From Planctomycetota bacterium (GTDB taxonomy: Bacteria > Planctomycetota > UBA1135 > UBA2386), in NCBI GenBank assembly GCA_025459175.1, contig JALORC010000041.1, forward strand, positions 44,325 through 108,324: a stretch of DNA of 64,000 nucleotides, written 5' to 3'. The first letter of the stretch is position 1, and every line of letters starts with the position of its first letter. This document shows positions 16,548 to 25,300 of this stretch, one piece after another. The notes under the pieces are model-generated. The model did not search any database and was not told the origin of the DNA. It was given only the letters and a program-made list of their open reading frames with translations. Position numbers and translations under genes: made by a program.

Positions 16548-17021
16548 ATGCCCCGTTCCTACAAGTCCACTGAAGTCTTCCTGAAGGGCGATCCGCGCTA
16601 CAACAACAAACTCGCCAGCAAGATCATCAACAAGATCATGCTGCAGGGGAAGAAGAACACCGCCCAGCGACTCTTCTACGAAGCGCTGGACACCGTGTGC
16701 AAGAAGGTCGAGGGCGCGGAGCCGGTCGACGTGTTCTCGAAGGCCATCGAGAACATCAAGCCTCGCGTCGAGGTCCGCAGCAAGCGCGTCGGCGGCGCGA
16801 CGTATCAGGTGCCGCGCGAAGTGAACAAGCGCCGTCAGCAGAGCCTGGCCATTCGCTGGTTGGTCGATGCCGCCCGCAGCAAGCGGGGCAAGCCGATGGC
16901 GAAGTCGCTGGCCGAGGAGTTGTTCGACGCGTTCAACAACCAGGGCGCGGCGGTGACGAAGAAGGAAAACGTGCACAAGATGGCCGAGGCGAACAGCGCC
17001 TACAGCCACTTCGCCTGGTGA
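16548..17021 (+). CDS. rpsG: 30S ribosomal protein S7
   Basis: A 157-residue S7, an assembly initiator for the 30S head. Family blocks DPRYNNKLASKIINKIMLQGKK, PRVEVRSKRVGGATYQVP and RWLVDAARSKRG are normal, and it ends in YSHFAW. A TAGAAT -10-like box lies at 16519-16524, but no -35 is seen, so it is probably co-transcribed with rpsL. The final codons and stop form the first unit of a 17-bp tandem repeat. fusA and tuf, which often follow in the str operon, are not here. Confidence 0.97.
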   Translation: MPRSYKSTEVFLKGDPRYNNKLASKIINKIMLQGKKNTAQRLFYEALDTVCKKVEGAEPVDVFSKAIENIKPRVEVRSKRVGGATYQVPREVNKRRQQSLAIRWLVDAARSKRGKPMAKSLAEELFDAFNNQGAAVTKKENVHKMAEANSAYSHFAW

Positions 17022-17090
17022 TCGTTCTCGCCTGGTGATCGTTCTCGCCTGGTGATCGGTCTCGTTCGGTGACCGGTCTCGTTCGTTGAC
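17011..17090. repeat. 17-bp tandem repeat spanning the rpsG stop codon
   Basis: Units start at 17011, 17028, 17045, 17062 and 17079 (last one partial). The first two are identical (TCGCCTGGTGATCGTTC), the third has one change, and the fourth and fifth diverge. The rpsG stop TGA lies in unit 1. The decay from left to right suggests amplification of the gene's 3' end, with older copies downstream. Confidence 0.9.
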
Positions 17091-17386
17091 TAGGCGGGCC
17101 AGGGATCCTTCCCGGATCGACTTCTGGTTCGCATCGTGCCCGCCTCTGTCCTGGCGGCCCCGACCTGGCGCCCCCGGCTTGTTGGACTCGGATCGGGGCC
17201 GTCGATGGGCCATTCCTGGTCATCACGTGCCATGAGTGGTGCCAGTTCGAGGCGGCGGCAGCGGGCTTTTCGTGGCCCTGCTCCCGCCTGCCCAGCTGTG
17301 CCAAGCCGCGGAATATTCGCGCTTCCGTGCCGGTCCTACGCCGGCACGTTTCCAGGGCCAGCCCGGCCTGCTACCTTTGCGTCCCG
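17022..17386 (+). other. Gap between rpsG and the PDZ-protein gene
   Basis: 365 bp without a gene. The first 70 bp are the 17-bp repeat. The rest is GC-rich with no tRNA or strong hairpin. A TACCTT box at about 17372, just before the next ATG, could be a -10 element, but no -35 partner is clear. Confidence 0.55.
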
Positions 17387-18703
17387 ATGAAGTCGCCCAT
17401 CCCGCTACTGCTTTACACGGTTTCGCTGGGTCTCTTCGGCTGGTCCGGCTGGAAGGTCTACCAAGCCGTGCCGCTGTGGAAGAACGAGGCCAGGGAAGCC
17501 GCCACTCGCCGGGGGCAGCAGGACGCCAAGGATCGGATCGGCGGCGGTCGTGGGCAGGGTCGGCTGTCCGCCGACTGGGTCTACAGCAAGCCAACGGCCC
17601 CATGGTGGCAGACCTTCAAGACCGTGAACTTGATCGGCAAGTTGCCGCCGCCCCCGAAGGGACCGGACGAAGGCCCGCAGGGGCCAGACAAGCCACCGCC
17701 CGTAGCGGATATCCGTCCGCTGGAGGACGTCATCGAGCTGGTGTCGCTCGTCTACGATGGCAAGGAAGGCGGGCGCGGTGGCAACACCCACGTGGTCCTG
17801 CGCTACAAGCCCGAAGCCAACGTCGAGTTGCCGGAGTGGGTCGTGCGTGAGAACTCCGCGCCCGTGGCGGCGGCCGGAACCCCTGGGGCGCGCGACATCG
17901 TCCGCGGTCCGGGCGCCGGCCAGGGCGGCCGTGGCGCAGGTGCCCCCCAGCCGGCCCCGACGGTGCCCGCGGCGTCGATCCCCAATCGCGGCGGGCGACC
18001 CAATCCAGCGCCGACGGCCACCCCGATGCCGACCTCGACGACCGGCCGCGAGATCCTGCAGAAGGTCTGGGTCGATGACCAAGGGGACATGCGCCGCAGT
18101 TCGACGCTGTGGCCGGTGCGCGGCAACGACGGCAAGGTGTTCGGCACCGTCAAGCTGGTGCGGGTCGCGCCGGACGCTCAGACCGCCTACTTCGTGCGTG
18201 TGCTGCCGCCCGCGGCCCCCGGTCAGCCCCCTCGCGAGCCCCAGGAGGAGCAGCTGCTGAAGACGGCGATGAACCTGCGCCAGGATGTGCTCGCGGAGCT
18301 GCATCGCCTGCAAGGGCGCTCCGCCAGCGATTCGTCGCCGACTGCTCCGGCGAAGCCGGCCGCTGCCAGCTCGTGGCAGGACGTTCCCGAGACCACGCGG
18401 ACCGGCAACCAATGGCAGTTGTCGCGCAAGGACGAGCAGCGGATTCGCGAGAACCCAGATCAGCTGTTCGAGCAGTTCTCGGTCGAGACGTACGTCGGCC
18501 GTTCCGGGGCTGTCCGCGGTGTGACGATCCGCAGCGTCGAGCCGCAGTTGGCCCAGCGCTTCGGCGTCGCGCCGGGCGAGGTGCTGATCGAGGTGAATGG
18601 TCGCACCGTCGAGTCGAAGGCGCAGGCGCTGCAGTTCGGCAAGGCCGACTACGGCCGCGGCGTGCGCACCTTCGTCACCAAGTGGATTCGCGGCGCGGCC
18701 TGA
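17387..18703 (+). CDS. GspC-like membrane-anchored PDZ-domain protein
   Basis: A 438-residue protein. An N-terminal membrane helix (about residues 5-22) is followed by a periplasmic segment with Pro-rich linkers (PPPPKGPDEGPQGP). A beta-rich region (DVIELVSLVYDG...THVVLRYKPEA) resembles the homology region of GspC, and an Ala/Pro/Thr-rich linker with RNRGG-like repeats follows. The C-terminal PDZ domain (VRGVTIRSVEPQLAQRFGVA, PGEVLIEVNGRTVES) closes the protein. This order matches type II secretion GspC, which joins the inner-membrane platform to the secretin. No gsp genes adjoin it, and the nearest pilus-type genes are 18 kb downstream. The ATG at 17387 is preferred over a start 20 codons earlier because it directly precedes the signal anchor. 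A stand-alone PDZ scaffold is the alternative. Confidence 0.7.
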   Translation: MKSPIPLLLYTVSLGLFGWSGWKVYQAVPLWKNEAREAATRRGQQDAKDRIGGGRGQGRLSADWVYSKPTAPWWQTFKTVNLIGKLPPPPKGPDEGPQGPDKPPPVADIRPLEDVIELVSLVYDGKEGGRGGNTHVVLRYKPEANVELPEWVVRENSAPVAAAGTPGARDIVRGPGAGQGGRGAGAPQPAPTVPAASIPNRGGRPNPAPTATPMPTSTTGREILQKVWVDDQGDMRRSSTLWPVRGNDGKVFGTVKLVRVAPDAQTAYFVRVLPPAAPGQPPREPQEEQLLKTAMNLRQDVLAELHRLQGRSASDSSPTAPAKPAAASSWQDVPETTRTGNQWQLSRKDEQRIRENPDQLFEQFSVETYVGRSGAVRGVTIRSVEPQLAQRFGVAPGEVLIEVNGRTVESKAQALQFGKADYGRGVRTFVTKWIRGAA

Positions 18704-18766
18704 TCCCCAGGTCGCCTCGGCGGGCTCGCTCCGACGGCCCGCGCCGTGCTTCGGCAGAGTGAGCGC

Positions 18767-19513
18767 ATGCCCGCTTCCTCAGCAGGCCTGTTGACCATCG
18801 ACTGCGGCAACAGCACCGTCGATTGTCTGCGGCATGCCGATGGTCAGCGCCGACGTTTCGACAACGACGGTGACTTCGGTGCGGCGCTGACCGAGTTCCT
18901 ACGTGCGGCACCGATCACGCGCTGCATCGCCGTGCGCGTGATCGATCCCGCCGCCACGATCGTCGCGTCGGCGCTGGCGGCTCTGCGAGTCCCACTGGCC
19001 TGGGCTGGCATCGAACTACCCTGCCCGCTGCGACTCGACTACGAGGTGCCGGGTTCCCTGGGGCCCGACCGATGGCTCGGTGCGTTGGCCGCGCATCGAC
19101 GGTTCGGGGCTGCCATCGTCGTCGATTGTGGTACCGCGACGACGATCAACCTGGTCGACGCCAGTGGCACCTTCCGCGGTGGGGCGATCGCTCCGGGGCT
19201 GCGCGCGATGCAGGCCGGGATGGCCGCGGTGACGCCGAGGCTCCCGGTCGCTGACCTGGATGCCGTGCCATGCATGCCGGCACGCAGTTCGTCGTCGGCC
19301 GTCAGCAGCGGGGTGCTGCTCGGCTACTGCGGCATGGTCGAGCGGCTGGTCGCGGATGCCATCGCTCGCGCCGGTGGCTCCGTGCAGGTCGTCGTCACCG
19401 GCGGCAACGCAGAACGGTTGCTGCGGCACTCCCGGCTGCGCCCGCATCACGAGCCGGCCCTGGTCCATCTGGGGCTGCGCCACTTGATCGAGGACTCTGC
19501 ATGCGGCAGTTGA
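18767..19513 (+). CDS. coaX: Type III pantothenate kinase
   Basis: A 248-residue member of the CoaX family, catalysing ATP-dependent phosphorylation of pantothenate, the first step of coenzyme A synthesis. It has the ASKHA-type phosphate loop LTIDCGNSTVDC near the start, the LGPDRWLGALAAHR pantothenate/dimer motif and VDCGTATTINLVD. The GGAIAPGLRAMQAGM segment follows. Cys replaces the more usual Ile or Ala in two motifs, a mild divergence. The start is taken at the ATG next to the first beta strand, and another in-frame start lies seven codons upstream. Its end overlaps the next gene by 13 bases. Confidence 0.88.
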   Translation: MPASSAGLLTIDCGNSTVDCLRHADGQRRRFDNDGDFGAALTEFLRAAPITRCIAVRVIDPAATIVASALAALRVPLAWAGIELPCPLRLDYEVPGSLGPDRWLGALAAHRRFGAAIVVDCGTATTINLVDASGTFRGGAIAPGLRAMQAGMAAVTPRLPVADLDAVPCMPARSSSSAVSSGVLLGYCGMVERLVADAIARAGGSVQVVVTGGNAERLLRHSRLRPHHEPALVHLGLRHLIEDSACGS

Positions 19514-20568
19514 CCCCGCCGGGTGCTGCCGGCGTGGCCGTGCTTCGGGTCGAACCGCAGCAGCGCGAGGCTGTGCTTGCCTGCCTGCGCTTCCGAGTCG
19601 GCGATGGAGTGGCCGAGCGTGGACCGATCGCACGGGCGTGGCTGCTGTTGGACGGCGTCGCGACCGACGACATCTTGGTGGTCGACCGCGGGGCCGGCAT
19701 GGAGTTGCATACGCACGGCTCCCCGGCGTTGCAGGGCCTGTTGACGGCTCGATTCGGGATTCGCGACCCACGCACAGGGGCGGCTGCCGAACCGCCTGCC
19801 GCGGCACTGTTGCGCGAGGCTTTGTCGCCACAGCAGCTCGCGTTGGCGCTCGAGCAGCAGCGTTACGACTGGGCGAGCTGCATGTCTGCTGCGCTGGCGC
19901 TACCGGCCGACGCGAGAGCCGAGCTGCTCGCCGCGGCCCTGCTGCGCTCCCGCGTCGCCATGGCTCACGTCGAGGTGCCGCGGGTGGTGCTGGCCGGGCA
20001 GCAGAATGCCGGCAAGTCCACGTTGTTCAACCGGCTGCTGTTCCGTGAGCGGTCCGTGGTGGGGCCGCTCCCGGGCCTCACCCGCGATGCCGTTCGTGAG
20101 CGCACGGCGCTGGCGGGCTTCCCGTACGAGTTGATCGACATCGCCGGCGAAGGTCACGCCGTCGATTCGATCGACGTCCAGGCCATCGAAGCCGGCCGCG
20201 AACTGCAGCGTGGTGCGATCGTCGTGCTGGTGGTCGATGCGAGCCGTGGTCCAGGTGACGTGGATCGGGCGATGTGCACCGCGGACACCCTCGTCGTTGC
20301 GAGCAAGTCCGACCTGCCGCGCGCAGCTTGGCCAGACGGGTTTCCCCGCCATCTCGAGATCGCCGCCGAGTTCGCAACTGCCGGCAGCCTGCGCGATGCG
20401 CTCGGGCAGCTGTTGCAGCGCCGCCGCGCATTGCCTGGCGCCGGGCCGGTCGGCGGCTTCGCCGCGCTGACGCCATCGCAGTTGGCTCAGCTGCAAGCCG
20501 CAGCCGACGGGACCAGCGATCCAGGCCGCGCCGCATCGATTTGTGCCGCGGACCGTCCGGGGGCATGA
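19501..20568 (+). CDS. MnmE-like GTPase, shortened
   Basis: A 355-residue protein related to the tRNA-modification GTPase MnmE (usually about 450). The N-terminal TrmE-like part is degenerate but readable (GVAVLRVEPQ, GMELHTHGSPAL for the usual VEIHCHGG). The G domain has AGQQNAGKSTLFNRLL, LPGLTRD, a DIAGEG switch II for the usual DTAG, and SKSDLP for NKxD. The C-terminal helical domain is mostly gone and the catalytic Cys of the FCIGK end is absent. Formation of the wobble-uridine modification is therefore doubtful, and it may be a diverged ribosome- or tRNA-linked GTPase. It overlaps coaX (13 bases) and pyrB (ATGA), so translation is coupled. Confidence 0.75.
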   Translation: MRQLTPPGAAGVAVLRVEPQQREAVLACLRFRVGDGVAERGPIARAWLLLDGVATDDILVVDRGAGMELHTHGSPALQGLLTARFGIRDPRTGAAAEPPAAALLREALSPQQLALALEQQRYDWASCMSAALALPADARAELLAAALLRSRVAMAHVEVPRVVLAGQQNAGKSTLFNRLLFRERSVVGPLPGLTRDAVRERTALAGFPYELIDIAGEGHAVDSIDVQAIEAGRELQRGAIVVLVVDASRGPGDVDRAMCTADTLVVASKSDLPRAAWPDGFPRHLEIAAEFATAGSLRDALGQLLQRRRALPGAGPVGGFAALTPSQLAQLQAAADGTSDPGRAASICAADRPGA

Positions 20569-21923
20569 TCGACCGCTCGATGGTCAACCCAACCAAGCGC
20601 GATCTGGTATCCATCGAGGACCTGAGCACCGAGGAGATCCTCGAGCTCTTCCATCACGCGGACGAGTTCCGCGCCAACCTGCGAGCGTGGTCGGACGTCT
20701 GTCGTGGCACGATCATGGCCACCCTCTTCTTCGAGCCGAGCACTCGCACTCGACTCAGCTTCGAATCGGCCATGCTGCGGCTCGGTGGTGGGGTCATCAC
20801 CGCCGCCGACGAGAAGAACACCAGCCGCTCGAAGGGCGAGTCGCTGGCCGACACCGTTCGTGTCGTCGGCGGCAGTTACGCCGACATCCTGGTGGTGCGC
20901 CACCCGGAAGACGGCGCCGCGCGGGTGGCGGCTCGCTATGCGCGGGTGCCGGTGATCAATGGCGGAGACGGTGCGCACGAACACCCCACCCAGACCCTCT
21001 GCGACCTCTACACGCTCTGGAAAGAGAAGGGGCGCCTCGAAGGGCTCGAGGTGGTGTTGTGCGGCGACTTGCGCTACTCGCGCACGATCCACTCGTTCTG
21101 CTACGCGTTGGCGAGGTTCCGCGCCAACATCGTCACCATGCCGTATCCGGGCTTCGAGTTGCCGGACTACGTGCTGCATCGCCTGCGGCGCGACTTCGGC
21201 GTGCAGGCCGCGGCCGCGTCGGTCTCGGATCTACCGGGCATCGCCGGCAGCAGCAACGCAGCTGCCTACCTGACGGCCAGCAGGCCGCACCAGCTGGCGC
21301 TGTTCACCAACCTGACCAACGTCGAGGTCAATCGCATCGATGCGATCTACATGACCAGGGCGCAACGCGAGCGCCACACCGGCCAGGACACGACGAATTA
21401 TCCGCGGCTCAGTCGTTCGACGTTGCGGGCTGCGGCGGCCAAGGATGCCAGCGTCATGCACCCGCTGCCGCGGGTCGACGAGATCGACTACGACGTCGAC
21501 GACGATCCCCGATCGATCTACTTCCGCCAGGCAGAGCTCGGCGTGCCGATGCGCATGGCGCTGATGGCGTTCCTGATGGGCAAGATCCAGCTGCGAGCGA
21601 GTCCGCCGCTGCTGCTGTCGGTGGCGCCGGGGATGACTGCCGGAGCGGGGATTCGCTGCCGGAACGAGCGCTGCATCACCAACAACGAAGGGGTGCGCTA
21701 CCTGGTCGCGGACTTTCGTCTGCGCGACGCCGAAGTGCCGCCAGTTCTGTCCTGCGCCTACTGCGAGCGGGAAACGGAGGCGCGGTTCGTCGGTCATCTC
21801 GAAGCCCGCACGGTCCATCGCTACAACGAACCGGAAGCGCGGCAGATCGCTGCCGAGCACCGGGTTTACTTCGAGTCGGAGGCGCAGGCGGCGGCGGCCG
21901 GATTCCGTGGCTCGGCGCTGTGA
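20565..21923 (+). CDS. pyrB: Aspartate carbamoyltransferase fused to a PyrI-type zinc ribbon
   Basis: A 452-residue protein. The N-terminal 330 residues are the catalytic chain that makes carbamoyl-aspartate in pyrimidine synthesis. They contain STRTR (59-63) for carbamoyl phosphate, the lysine loop SRSKGESLADT, EHPTQTLCDLYT and HPLPRVDEID. The extra C-terminal 110 residues carry C365-x4-C370-x26-C397-x2-C400 in the contexts CRNERCITNNEG and LSCAYCERE. This is the same layout as the zinc domain of the regulatory chain PyrI, but the nucleotide-binding domain of PyrI is missing. The last 35 residues (VHRYNEPEARQIAAEHRVYF...AAAAGFR) resemble an Ada-type metal-binding module without its cysteines. 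The start shares ATGA with the GTPase gene. Confidence 0.93.
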   Translation: MIDRSMVNPTKRDLVSIEDLSTEEILELFHHADEFRANLRAWSDVCRGTIMATLFFEPSTRTRLSFESAMLRLGGGVITAADEKNTSRSKGESLADTVRVVGGSYADILVVRHPEDGAARVAARYARVPVINGGDGAHEHPTQTLCDLYTLWKEKGRLEGLEVVLCGDLRYSRTIHSFCYALARFRANIVTMPYPGFELPDYVLHRLRRDFGVQAAAASVSDLPGIAGSSNAAAYLTASRPHQLALFTNLTNVEVNRIDAIYMTRAQRERHTGQDTTNYPRLSRSTLRAAAAKDASVMHPLPRVDEIDYDVDDDPRSIYFRQAELGVPMRMALMAFLMGKIQLRASPPLLLSVAPGMTAGAGIRCRNERCITNNEGVRYLVADFRLRDAEVPPVLSCAYCERETEARFVGHLEARTVHRYNEPEARQIAAEHRVYFESEAQAAAAGFRGSAL

Positions 21924-22376
21924 GGGGGCGGCACTCCCGGCTCCGCGCCGGCACCGGCTGCGGCGGAATGCGTCCGCAAGTGCTGATCTCTGCGAGCGAT
22001 ATCGCACCGGCAAGGCGCTCGTCCGGCGGTTGGCGGCTCTGGAGCTGTCGCGCCACCCCTGCTCTAAGGCATGCGCAGAAAAAGAGTTGTGGCCGCTTGC
22101 CGGCCGGGGTTCGGCTGGCATGATGTTTGTTGCTGGCGGCTCTGGCTGGTCCGCGGTGGACGTGTTCACTTCGGGCCGCTATCCCACCCGATGTAGCAAG
22201 TTCGGCGGTCGTCAGCACGCACTGCCTTGCCTTGGCCCAGGCCTGAAGATGAGGATGGACTGGACCCGAGTCAGGTAGCCGCGGTTCGATGTCGTTCGCT
22301 CCGTAGTTGTTCCCCTGAAACCTGCAGCTTCCGAGTCGCCGCGCGCGTGACCCGGCAGCCTTACGTTCCAACCAAC
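21924..22376 (+). other. Gap before the first large lipoprotein gene
   Basis: 453 bp with no supported gene. Short open frames on either strand show no family features. A TTGCCG / CATGAT pair near 22096-22124 is a poor promoter candidate for the lipoprotein gene. No tRNA, repeat or long hairpin is evident. Confidence 0.5.
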
Positions 22377-25300
22377 ATGGCAGATTCACGCTGTTCCTTC
22401 CGGCAGGAAGCCGAGCTTCCGTCGCTGGGACTTCCCTTGCAGTCACGAGTGCCGGCGAAACACCGCTCGCTCGCCTGGACCGCCATCATGTTGGTTGCCG
22501 CCGCCTGCAGTGGTGGTGGCGCCGGAACCGGTCAGCCCGCTCCCGGCAGCACGACCCAGCCGGAGCTGCTCAGGGTCCAGTATGGGCGGCTCGTGGATGT
22601 CTACGGGATCCGGGTGACTCCACAAGGCGCCATCCAGGACCTCTTCCAACGCGATGTCGTGATCGGGGCGAACATCGAGGACCAGCGGCCGACGAACTCG
22701 ACGCTGCGCGATGACGAGGTCACCTACGACTTCCAGGGGACCGATCCCGACACACTACAGCCGCGTCTCTTCATTCCGCGGGACATGGCGGGCGGGGACT
22801 TCAAGCTGGCCTTCGACCAGCTCGACGACGAACTGCGCGAGGTCACGCCGATGCTGTTCGGCCAAGGCGGCGCCGGCACCCCGTTCTCGGTGGTGCCCCG
22901 CAACGCGGCGCTGAAGCTGACTTTCTCTGCTCCGCTCGGGGTTGACGACAGCTTCTTCGTGGCGCGAGACGCGCAGGGGCGCGTGACCGGGTTGCGCAAC
23001 ACGGAAGCTGTGCAGCTGCTCAGCATCGAGGGCGATCCGGCCCTGCCCAACGCCTTCGTGCCACTGCCGGTGCGGGTGATTGCGCAGGCGCAGTCCCCGG
23101 TGCTGGTTCTTGATGCCGTGCTCCTCGGCACCGAAGGCCTGCAGTATCAGGCCCAGAACATCGCTTCCGGCATGCCGGCGTCAGCCGATCAGTTCGGAGC
23201 CAATATTCGGGTCGCCCTGGCGGTGGAGGGGCCACTGGCCCTGCCCAGCCTGCGCGAGCCCGCCAACGGCCTGTTCGGTGTCAACAACAGTTCGCGTCGG
23301 TCGATCGTTCGCGATTTCCGGTCCGGCAATGCGGCCGACACCTCGTCCGACCTGGCTCGGGGTTTCGTGCGCGACACGCTGCCGCTGCGCCTGATCGGTG
23401 AGATCGTGATGTATCTCGAGAGCGTGGAGACGATCAACGCCTTCACCCAAGAGGTCACGATCTTCAAGAACGGGGTTGCCCACGAGATCGATCGCGGCGA
23501 CGTGTTCCGCTTCATCAACGACAGCACGGGCATTCCGTTCGGCAGTGGTGAGGTCGTGGTCGATCCGGCCGACGACCTGAACTCACCGGCCGTGCAACAC
23601 GTGCGGGTTCGGGTGCGCCGCGTGCCGGGGCTGGAGAGCATCGACCCGCGCAACATCCCGGGTTATCCGGCGGACCTCGCCCAGCGTGAGCCGTGGCTGG
23701 TCGCCAACGCGCCGCGCGCGGTGTGTGTCGCCGAGTACACGGCTGGCGGCATCCCGCGGCGCGACGATCCGCGCAACTTCCTGGTCTTCTCGCCGGCCCC
23801 GCTGCCGCTGCAGGGGCAGCAGCCGGCGCCGGACAAGTTCGTGTCGCCGTTCGCGGGTGCGGTGGTGCGCTTCACCAAGCCGGTCGACCTGGACACCGTG
23901 CGTTGGGCGGACACACTCTACTTCGCGATGCGGGATCTGACCTCGTCGGCGGAACGCGACGACTTCATCCAGAACCGTCCCCACCTCACCAGTGCCGGCG
24001 TTCCTGGCACCGGGCTGGCGCCGACCTCGTTCGACGAAGCGAAGTATCGCACGCCGTTCCTGGTCACGGCGCGGGTGTTCGACGAGGACGCATCGCAGAC
24101 GTCGCTGCGGCTGCAGCCCACCAGCGGGTTCTTCCTCAATGAGGCGATGCGCAACGCGGCGCCGGCAACCGAGTTTCCTTACTTCCTGCACCTGATCTCG
24201 CAGTCGAGCGACGGCGGCATCCGCGACCTCGCCGGCAACCCGCTCGACCTGCAGGGCACGACTGCCGAGAGCAGCAACAGCGTGGTGATCCCGTTCACGG
24301 TCGACACCCGCCGCAACGGCGGCGCCCCGCTGTTCCCTGACAACATCTCGGTGTCCTTGGTGCGGCGCTTCGCCTCGCGCGACGAGGACGAGAATCCGAG
24401 CTACTTCCTGCCCGAGGAAGTGCAGCCCCCGGGTGCTGCCTCGAAGGCGGCGTCCTACCCGCTCGAGGACCTGTTCGGGGCGTTCGTCTACATCGACAAC
24501 AAGCTGCAGGCGCGGCCGACCACCCGCACCCGGGTCGTCGCCGACAACCTGAACCAGTCGCCTGTGGTCCAGGCTGGCGCGGCGGGTGGGCCACCCGCGC
24601 CATTGGCCTGGTGCCCGGCGGCCGTCAGCGGCGAAGGGCAGGTGACCAGCAACAGCGCGGCCAACGTCGTCAACGCCGGCATCCAGAACCCGCTGAATCC
24701 GTTCGGCTGCCGCTTGCAGACCGTCTGGCGTGAGATCGATCTCAGCCTCTCCCGCACCGATCCGTTCGACTTCAATCTCGACATCGAACAGATGTACTGG
24801 GCTCCCTACACGGCGACCCAGCTGTCGTTCGACGAGTTCGATCGGATCGGCCTGACCCTTGGTCACTCCGAGTTCCGGCCGGCACCTTGTGTCGGTGACT
24901 TCAGTTCCCAGGCTTCGATGCCGGATTCCGGCCTGTCCAACACGTTCGAGCTCAACTACGCGTGGAACCCGCGGCCGACGGTCGCGGGGCAGCGCGAGTC
25001 GCAGGCGCCGCGCCGGTCTGTCTACGCCGACTTCGTTCCTGGTGAGAACCAGCAGAACTTCGGTGTGCCGCTGACGATCGACCCGGCCAGCGTCGTATTC
25101 GAGAGCAACGGCGTCAACCGCTTCCTGCCGCTTTCGACGTTCCGGCGGCCCTTCTTCGTCTACCGCGACGAGACGGTCATGGAGCAGGGCGGGCGTGGTC
25201 TCGCCTCCGGCACGGACCAGAACTCCAGCGGTTACACGCCCTACATCGCCTCGCCATTCAGCATGGGGCAGGGCCGTCGCTGGCTGGACGGCCCGAACGG

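Noticed and set aside
17011..17090. CRISPR array
   Set aside because: The units are contiguous with no spacers, and no cas genes occur in the window.
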